Below are positions 12,788 to 25,935 of a stretch of DNA of 64,000 nt, in pieces (position 1 is the first letter of the stretch; the number at the start of each line of letters is the position of its first letter). The stretch is from Siniperca chuatsi. Its lineage: Eukaryota > Chordata > Actinopteri > Centrarchiformes > Sinipercidae. The DNA lies in the NCBI RefSeq assembly GCF_020085105.1, contig NC_058045.1:6772333-6836332 (forward strand), read 5' to 3'. Below the pieces are notes generated by a model. It ran no database searches, had not been told where the DNA came from, and worked only from the letters and a program-made list of their open reading frames with translations. A program made the translations under genes and the position numbers.

Positions 12788-13256
12788 TTTTTTTGGGGGG
12801 TACAATGCAAATACCACCTAGAATTTTTAAAATAGTAATAATGTAATTGTAGTGGTAACATTAATACATTAGCTATAGGAATAATAATGACAGTATTAGT
12901 AACAGAGCCAATAACAACAACTGTAGTAGCAGTTGTCGAGCAGGAACACGGGGGACAGCAAGTGGCCCACAACCACAGATCCAGACTCTGCAGCTCCGGA
13001 GGCAGAAATACCTGCTGAAAGCGACAGAAGGAGAGAGGAGATAAATGAGAAACCACAGAACCACGGGAGAGAGAAGATGTCGAGTTAGTAACATGCAGTA
13101 ATGAGATAAAAATGCATTCAGATGGAGAAGGGGAGGGGGAGAGGAAAGAGGTGCATCATGGGAAGTCTCCCGGCAGTCTATGCCTATAGCAGCATAACTA
13201 AGGTTCAGGACTCACCTGAGCCAACCCTAACTATAAGATTTATCAAAGAGGAATGT
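12505..13256 (-). mobile_element. LINE (L2-clade) 3' untranslated region and tail
   Basis: Immediately 3' of the reverse-transcriptase remnant on the minus strand, this stretch runs to a conserved tail which on the plus strand reads TTTGATTTATATAGCGCCAA then TTCATAACAGAAGTTATCTC. That is a very common fish LINE 3' end as I remember it. An AGACCCAACAAATCCC block and a GGCGGCCATC block also fit. A (GA)n tract interrupts it at 12739-12786. The element is truncated at its 5' side near 13845. Confidence 0.75.
12739..12786. repeat. (GA)n microsatellite
   Basis: About 24 GA dinucleotides inside the LINE-derived 3' region. Peptides translated through it are Ser-Leu or Arg-Glu runs and are not genes. 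Confidence 0.95.
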
Positions 13257-13844
13257 CTAAAGCCTACTCTTAAATCTGGAGATAGTGTCTGCTTCCTGAA
13301 CCCTAACTGGGACCTGATTCCACAGGAGAGGAGCTTGATAGCTGAAGGCTCTGGCTCCCATTCTACTTTTGGAGACTCTAGGAACCACAAGTAACCCTGC
13401 ATCCTGGGAGCACAGTGTTCTAGTTGGGCAATACGGTATTATGAGCTCTTTAAGATACGATGGTACCTGACCGTTAAGAGCTTTGTAGGTGAGGAGAAGA
13501 ATTTTAAATTCTACTCTGGATTTTACAGGGAGCCATGGCAGAGAAGCTAATATTGGAGAAATATGATCTCTTTTCCTAGTTCTTGTCAGTACACGTGTCG
13601 CAGCATTCTGGATCAACTGGAGGGTCTTAAGGGACTTATTCGGGCAGCCTGAAAATAAGGAATTGCAATAGTCCAACCTAGTAACAAATGCATGCACTAG
13701 TTTTTCGGCATCATATTGAGACAGGATGTGCCTGATTTTTGCAATTTTGCATAGGTAAAAGAAGGTAGTCCTTGAAGCTTGAAGTACTAATGAATTATAA
13801 TTGTTCCCACGAGTTTTCCATGTATTTAACACCCTCCCTGACAA
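13257..13844 (-). pseudogene. LINE (L2-clade) reverse transcriptase C-terminal remnant
   Basis: An open frame of about 195 codons on the minus strand matches the C-terminal part of L2/CR1-group non-LTR retrotransposon ORF2. Landmarks include TRLDYCNSLFSG (residues 56-67), LQLIQNAATRVLT, a LASLPWLPVKSRVEFKIL block, and LLTYKALNGQVPSYL. These lie downstream of the catalytic RT palm, so the polymerase active site and the endonuclease domain are absent. The frame closes at 13257 after FKSRL, consistent with the natural ORF2 end, and the 3' UTR follows directly to 12505. The first 15 or so residues are probably not element-derived. It is a 5'-truncated, dead insertion, the usual fate of LINE copies. 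Confidence 0.88.
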
Positions 13845-15720
13845 AATATGACTGTATTGTGCGAGTGCATGCCCTATGGCATGAATGCATCAGTTAGGCC
13901 ACCATCTGGCAGCTTGTGCAATATTTGTCCTGCTGTGCTCTGCAAGTGCTTCCGCCGAAATGGCAGCATTGGTAACGTAGAAACAGCTTGTATGTCCTCA
14001 TACAAGCCTTATTTATATGCCTGTCCCTAAAGGCCGAAACCAGCTGGCAGGTTTAGTTGAAATTTATAATTTTGCATGAAGGAATCATGGTAGTGCACAT
14101 ATTAAAGTACACAATCTAAGCACAGATCATTGGTAATATGTGAATGTACATCATGCACAATAAATAAGCATGCACAGATACAAATGTGAGGTGCAAAAAG
14201 GCCAATACGACTGAAAACTGTGCATCCCTCCACTCTAACCCTCCCAGTGTCTAATAAGTCACCATGACAACCGGAGAGTGGAGAGGATTGCCCTTGTTGA
14301 GCTTGAGCTCCCTTTTGTTGGAAAGGTTTCCCTGTTTCTCCTGTGGTCTCGCGTAATCACCTCAAAATAATGATACATAATCTTTGTGGAAAGAATATCT
14401 TCCCCATGAGAATGTATTATAAACCAAACAGAGAAGACGACTGAAAGATGTCTGTGCCAAGACCAATCATCCGCACTGACTCAGCATTCACTCCTGCATT
14501 TGAAAAGGTGCTGCAACATCAGAAAAGCTAGATAGTTTTTTTTATGAAATTGCTTTTTTCAGTGGTTTTTGAAAAGCACAACAAATGCGGACATGTCCTT
14601 GTCCTATTCTATGTAAGTACAACAGTAGTCCAATTTATTTTTGCATTTTCAAAAACTTCTTTTAGAGATTGTGGTTTGGGGGATTTTTTGTGTTTTGCAG
14701 CAAACCTAATGTGAAAACACATCACAATCACATCACTTTTAAAAATTGCATATCAAAATAAAAATAAAAAGATTTTTCATTACTATCTGCAGCAGCAGCA
14801 GTGAGAAAACACTCATTGAACCAGTCATAGCATTCCCGTAATCAACACTCCTGCACCTGTTGAAGAGGATTAGCATTTGAGCCCATTTTCACGTCTATAA
14901 TCCCCCTTTAATATGCACTTCATGTAATAATGAGCTGCTTGACTTCTCTGATAGCACAGCTTGAATCTGATTCAAAGCCACCCCATGGCTTGTAGAGTTC
15001 CTTCTCTGCCTCAGCAACTAAACTTTGTTCCTCTATTTTGTACATAACCCTCCCCACTACCATCGCCACCACCACCTCCTATCTGTCTTTCACTGCCTGC
15101 CAAGGGAGCACACATCTCATACGGAGAATCAGCTACTCATCTTCTGCCGCTCTGATCTGAGTAGGCTCCAACTGACGACTGAGGGGGCACAGGGCATCAG
15201 ATACCACACGCATGCTCTACAGCAAAAAGCAAATCAAGTGAGCCACAATATCTTACTGTTTGTTTCCAAATCACTAGTGGTACAAATTGCAGGAAGCACA
15301 TGTTAGTGTAGTGTAACCTTATATATACATACAGTATATCTGTATGTTTATGGTACAGCAGGGAAAAGTAAAGCAATGCAGAAGATAAGATTATTAAATT
15401 AAACATTAAATGGTGGCTCATTGGCCATAATTCTTAATGCAAAAAATATTTAATTCAAACATTTGCATATGGTCAATAAGAAAAAAACAGTAATGCCCCG
15501 TCATTATTACAAGACTCTAACTTTCATATTCTAAAATCTAAAAAGTAAATGACAAAAAAAATCCATTAAGACAAATTTATCATATTTATAATTAACTTAA
15601 ATAAACCGTTAGAACCAAGAGTGCAGTTCAAGCTTTTCAAATTCCAACCAAACAGTTTTGAAGGAGAGGTATGTGATTCTAATAGAATTCTAATCCAATA
15701 CACGGCTTTTTGTCATATTC
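13845..15720. other. Intergenic DNA, no gene seen
   Basis: No supported gene or RNA. The sequence is AT-rich, with poly-A/T runs around 14530-14770. Short frames near 13848-14030 and 15025-15306 have no domain. Confidence 0.55.
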
Positions 15721-16197
15721 AGTGAACATCTCCTCAGGGTCCGCTAGCTGATGCAAATGTAAAGGAACATTATACTGTAGCGGGGCTCAAGCCTCAAAAA
15801 CGGTATAGTGTGTTTGATTGATTGTGTTCCAAAGAATTATCAAACTTTAGTTCAACGATGTCAGCACACGGTTTGTCGCTGTAGCTTATTGGGAAACTAC
15901 AACACTTCCAAACTATATCTAAATGACATCTGAGGCTTTTCCAGCTTTGGTTCCTCATTCGCATTCATGATATGAGCTAAACATCCAAGAATGAACTTGA
16001 CTGTCCCACTGTCGAAACTGTCCAGGAGGAACTATCGCACTTTATAATTTATTTAGACCTAATTATACTGTTTATATCGTTATCGTTTAAGCTAATTTAA
16101 CAATAATTATTTAGATCACAGGACATATAGAAGCAAAGAAAGTCACATACCGAACCAAATAGCCTGTACCGAATTTACATACTGTTACACTCCTACA
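15721..16197. mobile_element. hAT-like element remnant, right terminus only
   Basis: The right end reads ACCGAATTTACATACTGTTA then CACTCCTA, resembling the 'TGTTACACCCCTA' terminus of a common fish hAT group. The upstream block (TAGCTTATTGGGAAACTACA, then TGTCCCACTGT...CTGTCCAGGA) is consistent with its interior as I remember it. The matching left terminus is not visible, so the copy is truncated. Confidence 0.5.
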
Positions 16198-18402
16198 TGT
16201 AAGAGTCAAAGGCACTGTAATCTTCACACTAGTACAGTACAACCGCATGAATACCTGCCCTTAAAACAGACCAACACGCCAGTTTAAACAGCCCTGTCAC
16301 TTTGTCATAAAATCTGATTTAAATTAATTAATTTTCTTATTAAATGACGCTTGTCAAATAACTGACATAACAACCAGAAGGACAAGCACGCAATACATTC
16401 ACTACATGAGGTTCAGAGAGTCGAATTTTCTTGTTCATACAGATGTACCACATTCAAGGATAACTGAGGAGGCTGAGAGGTGTATTCATTTTCTCTCTCA
16501 TTCTCAGTGAATCCTAAGACCAACTTATCTGCTTATCTGTTACGGTATTCTTTGTTTAATTATCAACTGCTGATTAAAATTCTGCTCGTCATGTGTAGCC
16601 TGCATCGCTGAAGCATACAAAAGCACACGCACACACACACACACAAACAGACAAGAATGCAGAAGCTGACATTTCAATATCGATTCCTAGCTTCAGCAAG
16701 GAGATGAAGGATTGTGGCCACAGGAGAGCAGGGATATTCATCAAGGTGAGCTTGTGATAAATGAGAGTGACAAATATTGTGGCATAAATGTTAAAGGTCA
16801 TGTGTGACATTGGGCATCTCTCCAACTAGGAGAGTGAGCCATGTTATTATCTCCTCTTCCAGCTCAAAGGAGGGACCAGCAGGGCAACGGCCAGCTAAAT
16901 GTCACATCTGCCCTGCCAATGCATGCCGGCGGAGTGCGTCGACAGCCCTGCGAAGCCACAGGCTGCCACTGCTTTGCCAGTCCTTTATAAAGCACCCATC
17001 TCAGTACTGGCACACAATAGCTACTGTCATAATGTCACCTGACTACCTCGCCTCCAGCAGACAATGGGCGCCGCAACCGCTGCTTGAATGGGAGCGTGTG
17101 TCCAAATGTGTTTGGGAAGATAATGGAGTGTAACCTGGACCTTTTCTCAGCCAACCGAGAGCCTCCTTCTCCCTGCTCACCGCTGAGCCTTTCTCCTCTT
17201 TGTCCCTTTCTTTTAAAATGCTAGAAATTCCTCTTTGTTCAGAGGACGCACTGCTTCTTTTACTTCATGATTTCTAGGACAAGGAGAGCTATTATAAACC
17301 AGCATGAAAAAGTAAGAAGAAATATGCAAACTGCTACGTTACTCTGAAAGACAGATGTCAAGCTGTTTGTGTGAGTTAAACCTGCAACTACACGGCGGTA
17401 CAGATTATAACACTTAGGTCATTCCTTTTACTTCGTGGCAGATTGATGGGAGATGGCTACTGGTGTCTAAAGTCTGTTTGTTGCATGATAAATGTGTTTT
17501 TCATACATATTTGTATCTAACTGACATCATTCACCAGTTTTATTTTTCTGAATTACAGGGAGGAGACTTGAAAGCCAAAGGAGAAGAAAAAAAAATGCGA
17601 CAGTTATTGAGGGATTATGCGTCATCATTGACATTTGCAGAACATTTTTATCGAGCTGTATTCATTATCTGGTGAATTACTCCCTTTTTAGCACCTAATC
17701 AGCCTGCCGCGGATTAGCTTCAGCTCATGCAAAATTTATTTCATGCTTCAGCTTCCATGGAAGCAGGGCATGAAAAACCACTCAGACCAGAGAATGTGCC
17801 ACAGGCGTGTAAATAAATGGCATTTGAGATAGCTTGAATGTTATGTGGGAGTATCATTAAGTATAATAAGCAATTATTTAGAAATTCCATAGCATACCAT
17901 ACTATTTCACAAAGACTCTTGATGCACTTCAAAAATCTACAATAATATAGGAGTAAAAAACATTTCACAGGTTGTCAGAGCATTGCTTTCCTTCAGTATT
18001 TGGTATTCTTTCTGTTTCATGTTACCCAGACAAGTTGCACTGTGTCTGACCTTTAACTGGTGAGAGAATTAAGCTGTCCACCAGGCCTATTTGTATGGAG
18101 AACAGCACCTCATTAATATGTAAATACCTGCCAATTCTTCCCTGCTTCACATTTAAGAAAGGAATAGCTTGACCTTTGGTGCCAACCTGTCAGCAAAGTC
18201 AAGCTGGCCTAATTTAAGAAAGTTGTTTAATATCAATTGCCCTTTAATTCAGGGGGGCACCAAAAGCTTAGGGTAATACACTGATGTGTAAACCTATGGT
18301 GTGGAAAAACAACTGGGAGTGACCAATAATACCGCTATGTGGAGGTATGCAAAAATTTGTTATTCATATAACCCACAGCTGTCTGCCTGTTGTGGTATAA
18401 TT
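16198..18402. other. Non-coding DNA with possible conserved elements
   Basis: No coding exon is convincing. A short CA repeat lies at 16628-16646. The 109-codon frame at 16804-17133 shows no domain. Stretches around 17685-17960 and 18050-18240 are non-repetitive and rich in homeobox-like (TAATC, TAATTTA) and octamer-like (ATGCAAAA) words, and are candidate conserved non-coding elements by eye only. Confidence 0.4.
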
Positions 18403-18625
18403 ATATACCATAGACTGTATATAAAGATGGACGACGTGTCTACACTTCCTCCCACTGTACAAAAAAGAAGCCAAAATATCCCGGATACGGGAGCTGCCAT
18501 CTTGTGCTGGTGATGTCATTTGGAGCCAGAGCAGTAGTGATCGGGGTTGGAGCCGCAGCATCGAGGTTCTGCCCACACACCCGGCCGACTCAATCGCGAG
18601 CAGAGCTCAGCTGTCAATCATGGCG
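18403..18625. repeat. Dispersed fish repeat (CATAGACTGTATATAAAGATGG)
   Basis: The block ATACCATAGACTGTATATAA followed by AGATGGACGACG, AAAAAAGAAGCCAAAATAT, GGGAGCTGCCATCTTGT and GATGTCATTTGGAGCC is a very common repeat in fish genomic sequence as I remember it. It is non-autonomous and non-coding. Open frames on both strands here are repeat-derived. Confidence 0.7.
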
Positions 18626-18751
18626 TGAAACCCCCTTTTAATAGGATCAAATAACTAATTAGAACCAAACTTGAAACGAAAATGAACACTTGAACATACA
18701 TCAGCGTGATAAGAACTACTTAACAGAAACCATCTTTGGGGAAAATTTATT

Positions 18752-19215
18752 TCAGAATCTGAATCAAAATCAGAAATACTTTATTGATCCCCGAGGGGAA
18801 ACTCTTTTGTTACAGCTGCTCACTATCACGTCAGTGCACACAGGAATAGAGTACCAAGCACAAAATATAATACACTACAATACAGGTCAGAAAATAAATT
18901 AAGTACCAAATGGGTATAAGTATAAAATAAAATAAGTGTGAAGTACAAAGTGGGTTTACCGGTTGATGATAATAATACAGTATAAAGTAAAAGTGCATGA
19001 ACTGTTAAGTTAAGTGTAGCTTATTAAGATTATTAAGATTATAATGAGACAGAGGATATTGCACAGCAGTAATAGGAGTATGAATAAATATCAATAAATA
19101 GGGAATTTAAAACTGAAAAGAGTATATTGCAAAGGAGTATTAACACAGAATATTGCACAATTATGTCAAATATTGCAGAGATGTTATGATCAATGTCCAG
19201 TTTAACGACTTAGGG
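18752..19215 (-). mobile_element. LINE 3' end (TTTATTGATCCCCGAGGGG tail), truncated
   Basis: The left edge carries a short (GAATC/AAATCA)n tail followed by AATACTTTATTGATCCCCGA and GGGGAAAC, then a run of TATTGCACA / GTATATTGCA words. This is the hallmark 3' region of a fish non-LTR retrotransposon group, possibly Rex1/Babar-like, in minus orientation. No reverse-transcriptase frame follows, so it is a short 5'-truncated copy. Confidence 0.7.
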
Positions 19216-19394
19216 TCAAATGATCAAACACCATCAAAGTTTATTTGCTCATGTTTCTTGCCCTCAGAAACGATCCTTGGCTTTGTACTTATAGATTGCA
19301 GAGAGCACCTTAACCAAACAACAACAAAAAGCTCCATTTTAGCTGTTAAAAAAATGTATGTCAATTAGCTCTAGCTGATATAATCTAACAACAG

Positions 19395-19510
19395 TGATGT
19401 TTGTCATTTTAACGGGCCGCGGTGACGATCAGTGGTTGGTAAAAGTGAGGAGCTAGCTGCCTAAATGTTTTCTTCATAGCTTTTTGCTTCTAAACATAAA
19501 TAAGGAGAGA
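19395..19510 (+). repeat. Segment shared with the hAT element at 43228-43340
   Basis: TTGTCATTTTAAC(G/C)GG, GATCAGTG/GGTCAGTG, GTGAGGAGCTAGCTGCCTAA (here) versus GTGAGAAGCTGCTAGCTGAA (there), ATGTTTT, GCTTTTTGCT and AAGGAGAGA occur in the same order in both places. This identifies an internal fragment of the same transposon family. Confidence 0.6.
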
Positions 19511-22500
19511 ACTTCCATTAGGGTCAGAGGTTAGAGAATGTCATTATCATTACCATCATGTTAACTCTTTGAATATATGTTGAAGAAAAACTGGTACTGA
19601 AGATGTCCTCAATTGATTAAAGGAATAACTCGATGAGCCCCAGTTGGCGTGACATGAATATATGGATTTATTACAAATCTGTCGACAGAGAAGCAATGTG
19701 GCAGCGTGTACACAGGGCACAGCCTACACAGATCTTTACTTTGCATCCAAAAGCTACACTTTTTATACCAGAACAGTGGGTGGTGGTTTACAGGTTACAT
19801 CATCTATAGATGAGACAAAGAAAGAGACTGTCTCCATCCCAAGTTATCAGTATAAAAACAACAGAGACTTCTGGGACACTTCTATCCTATGTTAGGAACA
19901 TCTAGTGCCCCATAACCCAAAACAACATATTCACAGTGCCTGAGGGCTCCTTTGTGAAACCATACTCACCCCCAAATTTCTCCCACATTACAGAAGAGCA
20001 CCATTGGACAGACTTCATTGATCCTGTGTCTTCAGATTCAGATGCCCATCAGTCATCTCCGGTGTGTACGACAGCGACAATGGTGATTTATTGTATATCG
20101 AGGCTTCATTGATGATCTGGGATTAAAGTGGGATAAATGCAGAGTCCCTAGTGTTTGACATTACATAAATTTATGATGCTGTAGGAGTACTGCTATTAAA
20201 CTCAACCTGCATTCTTTATGCAAAGGTATGTTGAAATGCTGAGCATTGTTAAGCTACCCAGGAAAATTTTTACATTTTAGTGGTGATCATGAAGAAACAT
20301 GAAAAATATTTCAAGAAAACATAAAAGTATGTCACCTGATGATGATACTGAATTGCCTTTTTGTTTAGTTTTGACCTAGGTGAGAGAGTAGAGAGTGACG
20401 TATCCATTACACCAAAGTAATTTACTGTCAACACTGCAGTAGTGGTTGCGTTTCACACTGATCAAAGAAATATGTCCATTTAATTATTATTTCTGTGAGT
20501 TGATTACATTGATCTCATCCATACTTGTTGCCATTTTTCTGTCAGTATTTTAGCTAGTTATGTAGGCAAACGACTATTTAATTAGTCTCAAAACCCGCGC
20601 ATATAAAAACCAGGCATGTGCATGTGATAGAGTGCACAGAACAGTGTCCGTGAGCTGAAAACCATCCTCAGGAGGGAGCATTTCTGCTCTGAGTGCACAA
20701 ATGCGGACTGTGGCGAGCACTCGCTCGACCCTCCCTGCGCACTCACAACTGCTCAACACTCGCTTGCTCGTCAAGTTGACTTTTGAAACTTTAGAGGCGT
20801 GGATGAAATAGACAGTGGCTGATGTCTCTGTTCCTTTGATTGGTCACTTTGAATACTGACCATGACCTTTGACTGGCTGTTTGGTTTGATCACTGACACA
20901 GTCGAAGACAGGCAGTTGCTTGCAGTGACCTTAACTAACTGATGCACTGAGTCTACATTTTTTCGTAGCAATTGTAAACTACATGGATCATATATGCCAC
21001 TGCTGTTACATTTTGTTATGCACGATTTACTTGTGTTAAGGGCAATGTAGAGCTCTTATTTGTTGACTGTTTCTCCAACTGGCTGAATCAGCCGTCAGTG
21101 GGCACAACACCAGACCTCTTTCAAATGTTGAACTAATCTGAGATGTGAGCAGCGATTTAGAGGTCTATCACCAAGGTAAGAATTATGCTTTAGACAGAGA
21201 ATTTTCTGCATCATACTGTATAATGGTGCAATCATGTTGATTATTAAACTCTAGATAGGCATGATTATGCTTCAAAGGATCCCTGAAACAAGCAGACAAA
21301 AAATGTAGGCTATATGTGAGATCATCATACAGGGCGGAAATACATTTTTTCATGCAGGGTTAAAATGACCTTTTTGTGCGAATAAATTCACTGCAATATT
21401 AAACGTTACCTATAACTTTGCATAGTACCAGCAGGTAGTGCTGCTCAGGTCATCATCACCTGACTGAAATCTCTTCCTTATGGCTGCACGACTAAATAAA
21501 GTGAATACAGGCTAACTTACTTAAATCACGGATGCCTGAAGCTCCTGTTTGAGCTTTGTGATTTAGACATTACCAGCACAGAAGGCCAGTCGTCCTGCAA
21601 AGAGTCAATGTCTGTAAATGATTTGAATGACTCAAAGGTCGACTCTGAGAATATTCATTCCAGAAGGCGAGTTGTGACTCATGCTCAGGGAGTTCAGTTC
21701 AGCTGACCGAATTCAGGTGGCTATAGTAATGAGGAGTGAGGAAAATTTCATTGAATGTTATCATCACTTGATAGGTTGAGAAACTTTTAATGATGCCATA
21801 TCCACACTCTATCTCTGTCTATATTTTTTAAGACTCCTCAGTGAACTGCTATGAAGCGGCAGATCTTAAAGGTACTCACATTTCTCAGAAATGTTATTGA
21901 AATACCAGTTTATAAGCAAATTCATTAGTGTCTGAATAATACTGGACTGAGGCGCCTATCACACCAGCCATGGCATGAAAAGAATGGTGGTTCAGGCCAG
22001 TGTTCTCTGTTTGTGTCAAAGCACATAGTTACTGACATTCGTGTTTAGACAGAGCAATAAACAGAGATAGGACTGCCCAGCCAAACTAATACATGGTCTC
22101 AGAGTTTGGTAAGGTGGCTGGCAACTGGGACTCCATCTCTTCTCACTTTTAATGATCTCCCTTGTGTGCTTTGGCAGATATGGAGTATGAACACTGTTCC
22201 AACGACTGAGGCAATTTCATTACACCACACTTTTAATGTGCACACTGGTGTTAAGTTTAGACCAAACATACCCAGGGGTAAAACAAGTTTTCAGCCTTTT
22301 TAATTTAATATACTTTGACCTGGAGGGGCATTATGTAATGTATGGCTTTCGTTGACCTCTACCGGCAACTGATTGGACCTGCATCAACATCATCAGAACT
22401 TATTTCCTCCCACACAAGTCTCCAGCAGAGCCTCCCTCCCACCTCTGTGGAGGTAGCCTATAATTAACAGAAATAAGTCTGATTTTCATAACAGAGACTA

Positions 22501-24478
22501 GTTAAGTTCCTAACAGAAACATTTAGATCTGGTTTATCATGATGAAAGAACAATATTTATTTGTTTTGAGCTCTCTGTGTTATAGGAGTGGGGTATTAGC
22601 CTTCACAGCTGAAATGTAATGTTGGGTATTTGCTTGTTAAAAGCAGTGTACTGAAATTCCAGCAAGCTTTTATTCCAAAAACGTGTTGACCATAAGGTGT
22701 TTAATAAGACAAAAAAATTAGCACCAGGCAATGTTATCTGCCGATATTGATTAATATCTTTATCAGCTTCTGCACGTCATTGTCGTGGACCATTTGGACA
22801 TATGAGGCAGTAGAATAATATTTGTGAATGACAAATGTCACAATCCCTGATTTTGCTACTGCACCCAATAATGCATAGTTTTATACAAGATTTGCTAGTG
22901 CCATAATGTCATCACATATTTATCTTGTTTCTACATGAATAGAATAAGATAAAATAATGAAGCTTCTTGTTGTTGAGGTCCTCCCAGAGTATGTAGTTTA
23001 AATACCACTCAGTGACAGAAAAGTCAACATCTACATAAACTTGTCTTATTTTATATTGGCATTGCTATTTTAATATAAATTCAAATTGTTAATCGTTCAG
23101 CCGTGATTAATAGTGAGCTGGGAGGCAATTTGGAGTTTTGGGGTTGCTATTGAGAACAATAACAAAATCAGGGGTGTGTATCTTTAAGTAATGTATTGCA
23201 GGAAGATTTAGCATGTTCACATTTAACTGCCTTGCTAGAAGCACAACGGAAACATTTCTGACACCCAGATTCAATTTGCTTTGTTGGGATTCCTGGCTGA
23301 CAAAACAATTAGTGCAGCTGTGCCACAGAGAGCAGCGTTTCTGCTCAGGCACTGACATGACACTGATGGAGCATGGAAAGAAACACTGCCACTCCACAGG
23401 TTTAGCTCTGTCATTCACAAACCAGCCTCATTAGCTAGCTGACAATGTGTGTTGGCACTGAAAATCTGCCATTAAAAAGCATATCTAAATGGTTAAATGA
23501 GTACATGAGCTGTGCTAACAGGAAGTTATGCATGTTTGCAGTGAATGGGATCTCAGCCTTAAATAAATCAATATATGACTAGATTTTGAGTTAGAGAAAA
23601 AAAGGGCAGAAATACAATTCCCTCCACACCATTTTTTCTTCAATTGTCGAAAAAGATTTCTGTAAATAATACTAATAATTTATGAAGCCACAAAGCAGTG
23701 ATCCTACAAATCATTAACATACATTTTTGATAACAAATCAACATCCAGAGGAAAAATGGGTAAATTGCAGTGCGTGCCTGAAACAAAGCAAAGATCCAAC
23801 CACTTTCTCACACAAACCCTGAGTATGAAGCAGGATAATAAACATTTTCAACAAACAACTAACGGATATTGGTCACAGTATAATGATTAAGACCCTTTAG
23901 AATGACCTATTCTGGTCTATGGTGTACTGGATCTTATACTGGTGCACAACAGAAATGCAGCACAGGAAGTGAAAGTAGTCAGTCAAACTTAAGTCAGGAA
24001 GTGCCAAGTTCAGTAATAACCTAATAATTATTATTAGTTTAAACTCGCTCTGATGTTGTCACTTGTGTGGCTGTCCCGTGCACAAAGCGACCATCATCAC
24101 ATCTCTGTGTCTCAGCATTGACATTAGTGAATACAATGTTATCTTTAATGATAGGAATGACAGCCAGAGCAAAAAATAAGATACTGGTTGTAATAAAAAC
24201 TGAATTCTTAGTGCTGTTTTGTATGGATTCCAACAAAATACCTAACGTGGATATCGGTGTGAAAACATACACTTGCATAGCTAAAATGTTTTAAATTGTT
24301 CAAAACTTAAACATCAACTATTTAATATGTTTGTCACACATTTGGCAGTATACAAATACACACTGATTATTTAATAAACAGTTAATCACAATAAAAGTTT
24401 TGTCACATTTTTAAAGGGAAAAAGCACATGTAATATTACAGTGAAAAACATTTACATTCCCTAAAAGGGAAACATTTT
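19511..24478. other. Long intergenic stretch, no gene seen
   Basis: Nearly 5 kb without a supported exon, RNA or delimited repeat. A moderately CpG-containing patch lies at 20590-20780 (CGAGCACTCGCTCGACCCTC, TTGCTCGTC), without a splice donor or coding frame; an old transposon interior is the likeliest explanation. The rest is AT-rich and apparently unique. Confidence 0.5.
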
Positions 24479-25214
24479 GGCCTCATTTACACTTGTCATT
24501 TCAAGTGTCTTGTATTCGGATGAAATCCAGATGAGCTTTAAGACACTTTCATTTAGTCTTAGCCACATACATGACATCACAAATCTGTTCATCTGTTTTT
24601 CCGGGCTACAGGCAAATCACGGTCACTCTCCTCCAGTCCAGAAGGAGGTGGTAATGCACCTGAAGCTGTTAACTGACAAAAACAGCAGAAGAACAAAAAC
24701 TTCTTCACTTCAGCAGTTTAGTTACAACAGCAGTTTAGATAGCGTTAGTTAAAAACTATCCATAACATAACACAAACACACCCCTCCCTCACCAATACAG
24801 ATCAATGCTCCTTCACCCACACAGATCATTCAGTGGTAGAACTGATCAGGGATCAGATAAACATAACAGCAGCTCGACGCGCCTCGTATTTGATCGAATG
24901 CGTATAAATCGCTTTCCTTGTTGCTTTAATGAGATGAGATTATTTTAGTGTAACTTTAGCTGCAGTGATCACAAGGACAGAGGAGAGAGACCATGGATGT
25001 ATTAAGAAAATCAGACAGTGAGTGGCTATTTCCACAGACTATGGGAGGAGTAAAGATTACGTATGCATCTTGGAAAGACAGATGCACTTCGACCTTTTCA
25101 ACATTTGGCTAGAACATGTCTCAAACCACCTCAGACTTCAATCGGTCTTGAATGCTTCTTGGATGCATTTACACTTTACACCCAAGACGCATGATGTGAC
25201 TAAGTGTAAATAGG
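24479..25214. mobile_element. Non-autonomous DNA transposon with CATTTACACTT ends
   Basis: The left end GGCCTCATTTACACTTGTCA and the right end ACTAAGTGTAAATAGGG form imperfect terminal inverted repeats (TTTACACTT / AAGTGTAAA), enclosing about 735 bp without coding capacity. Internal subterminal words (TCCAGATG, CAAGACGCATGATGTGAC) fit a common fish element whose ends read 'TTTACACTTG'. No clear target duplication was found, so the superfamily is unassigned. Confidence 0.6.
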
Positions 25215-25935
25215 GTCTTTGTTAGGGCTAATTGTGAGGGTACTAATTTACAATTTAAAATCCAGTCACACAAATTACTCTTTTGCTTCAATGAGCAAAG
25301 CGTTGGCCTTAAGGGATTCTGACACTTTAAATCATGCCCGTTGATCTAAGACTGCCTGTTAAAACTGACCCAAAACAGTCGCAGTTTGAATTTAAATGCA
25401 GGTTTGTCAGAGACTGATGTCACAGAAAACACATAAGCCTTCAACTTACTCTCATAGCACTTGTTGTCCACAGGATGTTCTTAGAAAACTAAAGCTGTTC
25501 AGTTAATTTCCCAAATGGCTTTAACTGCAAAACTCCCCAGTGGCAGAGGCTGCCATTTTAAATGGTATTTGTTGTCCTCCTCAAGACCCATTTAAGTTGT
25601 CAGCTCAAGAGCCTCTATTGAAATCACAAAAGGGGGAAGGTGGTGAAGGAAGACAGAGACCAAAGGAGTGCAAAAGAGCTTCAGAATAGACACTGGCTAT
25701 TGTACTGTGTAGAGGACTTATGTCCTCAGAATCTGAATTTGAATTGCAGGAAAGAACAAAAGTGGCAGCTGTGGCCACCATCTTCTCTATTTAGATAAAG
25801 GGTCATTTTTAACATCATTATAAAATACATTTAATGGTTGTTTCATAAAATGCTGCTTGATTTTTTTTCATTTACTTCCTTGAAGCTGCATCAATCAATG
25901 TTTTTATTATCAATGGAAACAATGATTGTGTAATG
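25215..25935. other. Intergenic DNA, no gene seen
   Basis: Apparently unique AT-rich DNA with no supported feature. Confidence 0.55.
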
